Assembly: GCA_023412745.1 (NCBI GenBank)
Contig: JAEZBZ010000138.1
Location: 1-12,370 of the forward strand
Source: Pseudomonadota bacterium
GTDB lineage: Bacteria; Pseudomonadota; Alphaproteobacteria; Rhizobiales; Hyphomicrobiaceae
DNA length: 12,370 bases
Direction: 5' to 3'
The first letter of the stretch is position 1, and every line of letters begins with the position of its first letter. A program made the translations under genes and the position numbers. Shown here one piece after another: positions 8,281-12,370 of the stretch. The notes under the pieces are model-generated. The model did no database searches. It was given only the letters and a program-made list of their open reading frames with translations, and was not told where the DNA came from.

Positions 8281-8395
8281 GTGCGGGAACCAACTAAGGG
8301 TATGCACGTTGTACGTGTGCCTGCCGGTCACGCCCCCTAACCATGACCGGTAGCGAAATAGGGTGCCTCGCGGTCTCCCCCCGACGAGGCACCCT
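8281..8395 (+). repeat. Diverged direct repeat, unit 1 of 2
   Basis: The 115-bp unit from GTGCGGGAAC to the end of the terminator stem matches unit 2 at 8538-8650 (113 bp) in the same orientation. Identical blocks are the promoter -35 element, both hairpin loops and the whole terminator stem. The promoter spacer, the linker and parts of helix 1 have diverged. This fits an old local duplication kept by selection on RNA structure. Confidence 0.8.
8286..8310 (+). promoter_or_regulatory. EcfG-type (general stress response) promoter of sRNA copy 1
   Basis: GGAAC (8286-8290), a 16-bp spacer, then CGTT (8307-8310) matches the published alphaproteobacterial EcfG consensus GGAAC-N16/17-CGTT exactly. 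The predicted transcription start, about 6-9 bases downstream (8316-8319), lies just before the first hairpin of the RNA. The same layout recurs at 8543-8567. Confidence 0.72.
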
Positions 8396-8404
8396 TCTTG
8401 CGTT
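8317..8404 (+). ncRNA. Candidate stress-induced sRNA, copy 1 (two C-rich hairpin loops)
   Basis: Predicted RNA of about 80-88 nt with no plausible reading frame. Hairpin 1: arms 8321-8330 and 8344-8353 pair over 10 bp with one G-U, around a 13-nt loop (CGCCCCCUAACCA, 8331-8343). A six-base linker follows. Hairpin 2: arms 8360-8369 and 8386-8395 (AGGGTGCCTC/GAGGCACCCT) pair perfectly; an inner GTC/GAC helix after a 3-nt bulge presents a UCCCCCC loop (8376-8382). The RNA would start just downstream of a perfect EcfG promoter and end at hairpin 2. The design, two hairpins with exposed C-rich loops under general stress control, resembles Caulobacter GsrN, which pairs with G-rich mRNA leaders. Homology to any named sRNA is not shown. 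The exact 5' and 3' ends are estimates. Confidence 0.72.
8360..8404 (+). terminator. Rho-independent terminator of sRNA copy 1
   Basis: Perfect 10-bp inverted repeat (8360-8369 with 8386-8395) with an inner 3-bp extension, followed by TTCTTGCGTTTT. The T-tract is interrupted, so termination may be less efficient than at copy 2; read-through would extend toward the second copy. Confidence 0.65.
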
Positions 8405-8537
8405 TTGGGGCAATTTTTCTCGTTATGACAGATGTATTTCTCCGGATCGCGCCGCTGCCGCGCCGCGCCACTCCGCCGATCGGCTGCGTGTTGCGCAAGG
8501 GCAACAATGGCAACCAAAGGTTGTTTGTTGACCGTCT
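8405..8537. other. Spacer between the two sRNA copies
   Basis: A T-rich start (GCAATTTTTCTCG) is followed by a very GC-rich stretch near 8445-8490. No reading frame with family features, no third repeat copy and no further promoter match was found. Confidence 0.4.
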
Positions 8538-8650
8538 GTGCGGGAACAAAATTGGCAAGCGCAGGTTGTGTTGATGCCACTGGTCACGCCCCCTAACCAT
8601 GATCGGTGGTCATGAGGGTGCCTCTAGGTCTCCCCCCGACGAGGCACCCT
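8538..8650 (+). repeat. Diverged direct repeat, unit 2 of 2
   Basis: Second unit, 257 bp downstream of the first in the same orientation. Both loops and the terminator stem are identical to unit 1, whereas the five substitutions in helix 1 all preserve base pairing. Confidence 0.8.
8543..8567 (+). promoter_or_regulatory. EcfG-like promoter of sRNA copy 2
   Basis: GGAAC (8543-8547), 16-bp spacer, GGTT (8564-8567). It departs from the EcfG consensus CGTT only in the first -10 base. Spacing to the first hairpin is the same as in copy 1 to within one base. A weaker -10 could make this copy less strongly stress-induced. Confidence 0.62.
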
Positions 8651-8659
8651 TTTTCTTTT
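8573..8659 (+). ncRNA. Candidate stress-induced sRNA, copy 2 (two C-rich hairpin loops)
   Basis: Predicted RNA of about 85 nt, paralogue of the one at 8317-8404. Hairpin 1: arms 8577-8586 and 8600-8609 pair over 10 bp with two G-U pairs, with the same 13-nt loop (8587-8599). Hairpin 2: arms 8615-8624 and 8641-8650, inner GTC/GAC (8628-8630 with 8638-8640), loop UCCCCCC (8631-8637). A clean T-rich tail follows. Relative to copy 1, helix 1 carries one double compensatory change (U-A to C-G) and three single changes that stay pairable. That argues that the structure is functional and that the plus strand is the transcribed one. Targets are unknown; pairing of the C-rich loops with G-rich ribosome binding sites is the obvious hypothesis. 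Confidence 0.72.
8615..8659 (+). terminator. Rho-independent terminator of sRNA copy 2
   Basis: The 10-bp perfect stem plus an inner 3-bp helix is followed directly by TTTTTCTTTT (8650-8659). It is a textbook intrinsic terminator on the plus strand and also protects the convergent gene at 8747 from antisense transcription. Confidence 0.85.
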
Positions 8660-8746
8660 CAGACACCCGATAGAGCCAAACGCCGGGCGCCCCATGCCAG
8701 GGCGCACGCTGGCTGCGAGATATCCCCCAACATCACAGGTGCCTAC

Positions 8747-9190
8747 TCAACGGACACGCGTGGCCAGCCGGTCGTTCGCCCGTTCCAGCCTCTCGCTGAG
8801 CTCGCGGATGATCGCCATCGACAGGGCCGGAACCTGCTGGACGATGTGCAAGAAGGTCATCTTGTCGATGCGCAGCGCCTGCACGTCAGTGTAGGCGGCG
8901 ATTTTTGCGGTTCTCGGCTTGTCACACAGCACGCCCATTTCGCCGATCAGCTCGGTCACGCCCAGCCGCGCTAGCGGCACATCGCCGGTATCGGTGACGC
9001 GCAGCACGTCCACTTCTCCGTCCAGGATGATGAATACGGCATCCGAGGAACCGCCTTGGTCGAACAGAACTTCGCCCTTTTGGTAGTGGATGCGCTGCCC
9101 AGCGAAGGCCATCAACTTGAGCTTGCTGATCTCGATCTCGCGCAACATGGGGATCTGTTGCAGAGTTCTGATTTCGTCTTCTATCGACAC
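8747..9190 (-). CDS. Stand-alone cyclic-nucleotide-binding domain protein
   Basis: A 147-residue protein made of one cyclic-nucleotide-binding (CRP-like) beta-roll with flanking helices. The roll spans about residues 27-115 (KGEVLFDQGGSSDAVFIILDGEV, then the phosphate-binding cassette IGEMGVLCDKPRTAKI). Glu84 and Arg93, which contact ribose and cyclic phosphate in the family, are both present, so ligand binding is likely. There is no helix-turn-helix, kinase or channel domain, so it is not a CRP/FNR transcription factor; it must act by protein contact. The start is GTG 9190 with AAGGTGA just upstream. It follows the large ABC membrane protein by 50 bp on the same strand, which suggests co-transcription and a regulatory role on that protein (inference). 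Confidence 0.85.
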   Translation of the reverse strand: MSIEDEIRTLQQIPMLREIEISKLKLMAFAGQRIHYQKGEVLFDQGGSSDAVFIILDGEVDVLRVTDTGDVPLARLGVTELIGEMGVLCDKPRTAKIAAYTDVQALRIDKMTFLHIVQQVPALSMAIIRELSERLERANDRLATRVR

Positions 9191-9240
9191 GCGCTCACCT
9201 TATCCTCGGTGGTGTTTTCGTAATCTGTTGTTTTGACATA

Positions 9241-11892
9241 TTATACTGCCAATTCATGATGCATCTTGCGGGGAGTCAATCGCGCGTGCGGACCCTCGAA
9301 CGTCAGCACCTGATCGAAACGGTCATGATCGATGTGCTCGGGCAGGCTCACAACGAGCGTTTGGCCGTCCATCTCGCGTCGTAAATTGGCAATAATGTCA
9401 GCAACTTCGTGGCGACCGTAGGCCGATAGCGCACCATCGATCACGAGCACCCCCGGGCGCTTGATGAGGCTGCGCGCCATGTCGATCGCGACACGCTGGC
9501 GATGGTCGAGCTGCTTGCCTGCCGGGCCGACGTCGAATTGCAGGCCAACCTGATGGATCGCAGGGGAAAGGCCGCTGGCGTCCAGCACCTCGCGCATGAC
9601 CTCTGACACCTTGAGTTCGGCATCGGGCAGATCGAAGGCCAGCCTGCCGAACAGCAGGTTGCTGCGGATCGAGGCCGATGGCATGAACGCGTTCGGATCG
9701 TAGTACTCGATGAGATCGGGCCGCGGTCTCAAGCGGGCACGCATCTGGCCGCGGGCCTCGACGATGCGACCGCGCAGGTCGTCATCCAGCAGCCGGAAGC
9801 GATGCCGCGGCTCGATATATTCCAGGGCGTAGCCGATCAGCATAGCCTGGCCATCACCAGGGAGTGCGGATGGCTCCGTGCCGGGCGATAGACCCGCGAT
9901 GAGTTGCTTTGCGGCGGTCATTTCCTCGGCGCCCAGAAACGAATAGCGCTCGAACAGCGGATCGCCGGGCGCCACGCCGTCGAACATCTCGATGGTATTC
10001 TCCGCGATAGTACGGCCGATGAGCGTCAACGGAGCGACCAGACCGGCGTCCTGAAGCACCGCGCGAAAAGCCGGATGCGAGGCCAGCGTGTTGCCTTCCA
10101 GCGCGCCCTTGATCGGCTTTCCGAATAGCAGGTTCTCGCCCATCGTGGCGTTGGCATTGTAGCGGGTCGGGTCGAACGGCTCGACATAGCGTTGCAGGCC
10201 ACACGCGCTCAGGCGGTTGGACATGGTGCGGCGCGCAGCGACGACGGCGACCTGGGTATCCGCATCGGAAGTGTCCAGGTGGCCGAGCAGGCCGAGGCGG
10301 TAGATGTCGTCACGCAATCCGACGGCCGCGATCACCTCCAGCAAACGCTCGTCGAGCGCGACTGGGCCATCAACGCCGGCTGCGGCGTAGTCGATCCAGT
10401 CGTCCTTGTCGGAAATGACGAGGTTGCCGCTTTTTGCAGCTTCGGCCAGCAGCCAGCGGGTTTTCCTGTCGTGGTTTGCGCTCGGGTCGCGGGTTGGCTG
10501 GTTGCGGTTCAGCGAGAACAGGATGTTGTCCCGGATCGATCCCTGGAACATGCTGGGCTCGGTGCCGGCATATCCGAGCAGGGTGCTGGACTGCGCAATC
10601 GGAAGGTCGGCCAGCGACCGGCCACCCACCGCTATCGATCCCTTGTAGTTCAGCATCTGCCGTCCGAGTGCACGGGCGAAGGCGCTGCGGCCGCTGCCCG
10701 CCGGCCCGACGAGCGCGACGTGACCGGGGCGCTCGATCAGCCCGTTGACGGTTTCGAGCACGGTCGTGCCAAGCTGGTTGGCGATCTGCAGGCCCTCGAC
10801 CTTGATGGGCGTTGGGGCCGCCAGATCCTCCTCGGGAGGCGTACCGGGCGGCATGAGGCGGTCATTGCCGAGCTGTGACGCAATCAATTGGTACTTGGCG
10901 TTGACGTCCATGCGCTGCTGATCCCAGTCGATCAGCTCCTTGATCGGCGGCGGCAGGTCCCGGTAGGCCGCGATCACGGCGACGAGCTGGCCCAGGTCCA
11001 GCCGCCCCGTGAGCGCGAAATAGCCGCCGACCGCGAAAAAGAGGAACGGCGTGAACTGGGACATCAGGTTGTTCAGGAATTTGACCGCGAACTTGCGCTT
11101 GAACAAATTCGCCCTGATGGAAAACAGGCTGCTGAGCCGGGTCCCGATCTCGGCCTGGGTGTAGGGCAGGGTGCCATGGGTGAAGATGGCCGGTGCGCCC
11201 TCGATCAGTTCGCCGATACGGCCGGAAAGCTTCCGTGAGACCAGTTGTCGCTCACGGCCAAGCCTCACCTGCTCGCGCCGAAGGATCGGGATGATAACCG
11301 CCTGCAGCACGACGATGGCCAGGGCCACGAGGCCCAGCCAGATGTTCTGCGCCATGATGAACGACAGCGCGGTCAGGGCCTGGGCGCTGAGGAAGGCCGG
11401 CTGGATGAAAGCGTCACCGATGAAGCCGCCGATCGGCTCGACCTCATTGTTGACCATGGTGGCGGCTTCCGCCGGCTTGACCGTGCGGATTTCCTCCGGC
11501 TTGAAGCTGAGGAATTTGCCCAGCAACTCGTAGCGGAGCCGGCGCAGCATGCGCTCGCCGAGGATGCCCTTGCGCAGGTTGATGACGTACTTGAAGCCGC
11601 CGTTGATGAGCACGAGCAGCAGGTAAATGCCGCTCAGCGCAAAGAGAAATTCGATCTGATCGAGCTGAATGCCGTCGACCAGCCACTGCGGAATCCAGTT
11701 CCATACCGTCGTTGCGGGCACGTTGGGCTGGCCGGGGGGGAAGGCGCGCCCTTGCAGGGCTTCATTGATGATCCGCTTGGGGATTTCGAGTGCCGCCCAG
11801 TAGAACGGCAGAGACAGCACGATCAGCAGCAGAATCGCGAGCTGCTCGCGCTTGCTGTGAGCCCATACAAAACGGAAAATATTCTGTTCCAA
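9241..11892 (-). CDS. ABC exporter-like membrane protein with degenerate, expanded nucleotide-binding domain
   Basis: An 883-residue protein: an exporter-type membrane domain (about 1-345; helices near 17-34, 82-104, 160-205 and 275-312), then an ABC-like domain of about 520 residues, over twice the usual length. Walker A is GPAGSGRSA (396-404), with Arg402 replacing Lys. The signature position reads LDHRQ (795-799) before RVAIDMARSLIKRPGVLVID. Walker B ends in Asp819-Gly820, lacking the catalytic Glu, and the H-loop position reads SLPEH. A Q-loop-like motif occurs three times (440-459, 569-590, 728-748). ATP hydrolysis is therefore doubtful. Start: TTG 11892 has GGAGAG seven bases upstream and begins EQNIFRFVWAHSKREQ before the first helix; the frame stays open to 12084, with ATG 11997 and 11985 as weaker choices. 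Substrate unknown. A cyclic-nucleotide-binding protein follows. Confidence 0.8.
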   Translation of the reverse strand: MEQNIFRFVWAHSKREQLAILLLIVLSLPFYWAALEIPKRIINEALQGRAFPPGQPNVPATTVWNWIPQWLVDGIQLDQIEFLFALSGIYLLLVLINGGFKYVINLRKGILGERMLRRLRYELLGKFLSFKPEEIRTVKPAEAATMVNNEVEPIGGFIGDAFIQPAFLSAQALTALSFIMAQNIWLGLVALAIVVLQAVIIPILRREQVRLGRERQLVSRKLSGRIGELIEGAPAIFTHGTLPYTQAEIGTRLSSLFSIRANLFKRKFAVKFLNNLMSQFTPFLFFAVGGYFALTGRLDLGQLVAVIAAYRDLPPPIKELIDWDQQRMDVNAKYQLIASQLGNDRLMPPGTPPEEDLAAPTPIKVEGLQIANQLGTTVLETVNGLIERPGHVALVGPAGSGRSAFARALGRQMLNYKGSIAVGGRSLADLPIAQSSTLLGYAGTEPSMFQGSIRDNILFSLNRNQPTRDPSANHDRKTRWLLAEAAKSGNLVISDKDDWIDYAAAGVDGPVALDERLLEVIAAVGLRDDIYRLGLLGHLDTSDADTQVAVVAARRTMSNRLSACGLQRYVEPFDPTRYNANATMGENLLFGKPIKGALEGNTLASHPAFRAVLQDAGLVAPLTLIGRTIAENTIEMFDGVAPGDPLFERYSFLGAEEMTAAKQLIAGLSPGTEPSALPGDGQAMLIGYALEYIEPRHRFRLLDDDLRGRIVEARGQMRARLRPRPDLIEYYDPNAFMPSASIRSNLLFGRLAFDLPDAELKVSEVMREVLDASGLSPAIHQVGLQFDVGPAGKQLDHRQRVAIDMARSLIKRPGVLVIDGALSAYGRHEVADIIANLRREMDGQTLVVSLPEHIDHDRFDQVLTFEGPHARLTPRKMHHELAV

Positions 11893-12077
11893 GTCCGCTC
11901 TCCGCCGCGATGCCGATTGGGTATCCGGCAACCAGCGCGGGCATTTTTGGATAAGCTGCGCGAAAATTCGGCTAGCTACAAGCATTGCCTGCGGCATGTG
12001 CAAATATAACAGAGGCAAGTTTGCTGTGCGCGGGCTATAGCCAAAAGCGCTGCGCTGCAATAGAAGACGCCCCCGAC
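11893..12077. promoter_or_regulatory. Divergent spacer between the ABC membrane gene and carB
   Basis: These 185 bp separate two genes read away from each other and should hold both promoters. GGAGAG near 11900 on the minus strand is the ribosome binding site of the ABC gene. A TATAAC hexamer (12005-12010) and its AT-rich surroundings are possible -10 material, but no correctly spaced -35 is seen. No leader hairpin or attenuator for carB was recognised. Confidence 0.35.
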
Positions 12078-12370
12078 ATGCCAAAACGAACAGACATCAA
12101 ATCGATCCTCATTATCGGTGCGGGGCCGATCGTTATCGGCCAAGCCTGCGAGTTCGACTATTCGGGCACGCAGGCCTGTAAGGCACTGAAAGCCGAGGGC
12201 TATCGCATCGTGCTGGTGAATTCCAACCCAGCCACGATCATGACCGACCCCGAGTTGGCAGACGCCACTTACATCGAGCCGATCACGCCCGAGGTGGTTG
12301 CCAAGATTATTGCGGCTGAGCGCCCCGACGCGCTGCTCCCGACGATGGGCGGGCAGACGGCGCTCAATAC
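12078..12370 (+). CDS. carB: Carbamoyl-phosphate synthase large subunit (N-terminal part)
   Basis: The first 97 codons are in the window; the gene runs off the right edge. MPKRTDIKSILIIGAGPIVIGQACEFDYSGTQACKALKAEGYRIVLVNSNPATIMTDP is the highly conserved opening of CarB, continuing through the PDALLPTMGGQTALN stretch. The large subunit uses ammonia from CarA, bicarbonate and two ATP to make carbamoyl phosphate for pyrimidine and arginine synthesis in the cytosol. The complete protein should be about 1,080-1,160 residues. carA is not next to it on the upstream side. It is read divergently from the ABC gene and is a core housekeeping gene, unlike the accessory genes to its left. Confidence 0.97.
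   Translation, partial: MPKRTDIKSILIIGAGPIVIGQACEFDYSGTQACKALKAEGYRIVLVNSNPATIMTDPELADATYIEPITPEVVAKIIAAERPDALLPTMGGQTALN

Noticed and set aside
8343..8531. Small open frame (62 codons) across sRNA copy 1
   Set aside because: It starts inside hairpin 1 and runs through the terminator, has no ribosome binding site, and its codons are not conserved in copy 2; the pairing-preserving changes favour RNA.
8687..8705. GCGCCC/GGGCGC hairpin as terminator of the minus-strand operon
   Set aside because: The stem is only 6 bp and no T-tract follows on the minus strand.
11893..12084. Upstream extension of the ABC membrane gene to TTG 12084
   Set aside because: It would overlap the carB start and adds 64 residues of low-complexity, family-unlike sequence. 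TTG 11892 has a clear GGAGAG and fits the domain start.
12078..12370. Functional link between carB and the carbamoyl-phosphate-producing ureide genes
   Set aside because: carB is a housekeeping gene separated by an unrelated operon and an intergenic RNA locus; proximity alone is not evidence.

Overview
The window reads as high-GC chromosomal DNA of an alphaproteobacterium, probably of the Rhizobiales/Hyphomicrobiales. This rests on two matches to the alphaproteobacterial EcfG (general stress sigma) promoter, on the gene families present and on base composition. The species cannot be named from the sequence alone. No tRNA, rRNA, CRISPR array or insertion sequence is visible.

Positions 1-8224 form a ureide (purine/allantoin) uptake and breakdown locus. 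On the minus strand lie a PucG-like (S)-ureidoglycine-glyoxylate aminotransferase and, coupled by an ATGA overlap, the start of a DUF1116 protein related to AllG of oxamate carbamoyltransferase. The first makes oxalurate and the second belongs to the enzyme that splits it. Divergent from them on the plus strand is a tightly packed peptide-type (Dpp/Opp) ABC importer: binding protein, two permeases and two ATPases, followed by an Asp/Glu/hydantoin racemase, probably an allantoin/hydantoin racemase. The binding-protein gene has a +1 frameshift near 2393 and is split as it stands, so it is either a sequence error or a recently broken gene. A strong hairpin with a T-run separates it from the permeases.

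Positions 8225-8746 contain no protein gene but hold the most interesting element. Two tandem, diverged copies of a small (~80-90 nt) RNA gene are present. Each has its own EcfG-like promoter (GGAAC-N16-CGTT or GGTT), a first hairpin with an identical C-rich 13-nt loop, and a second terminator-like hairpin with a UCCCCCC loop. Every substitution between the copies in the first helix keeps base pairing, including one double compensatory change. They look like stress-induced riboregulators, similar in design to Caulobacter GsrN.

Positions 8747-11892 (minus strand) encode an unusual membrane ABC protein and, 50 bp downstream, a stand-alone cyclic-nucleotide-binding domain protein. The ABC protein's nucleotide-binding domain has degenerate Walker A, Walker B and signature motifs and three copies of a Q-loop/helical-subdomain-like motif. 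At 12078 the divergent carB gene (carbamoyl-phosphate synthase large subunit) starts and runs off the window.
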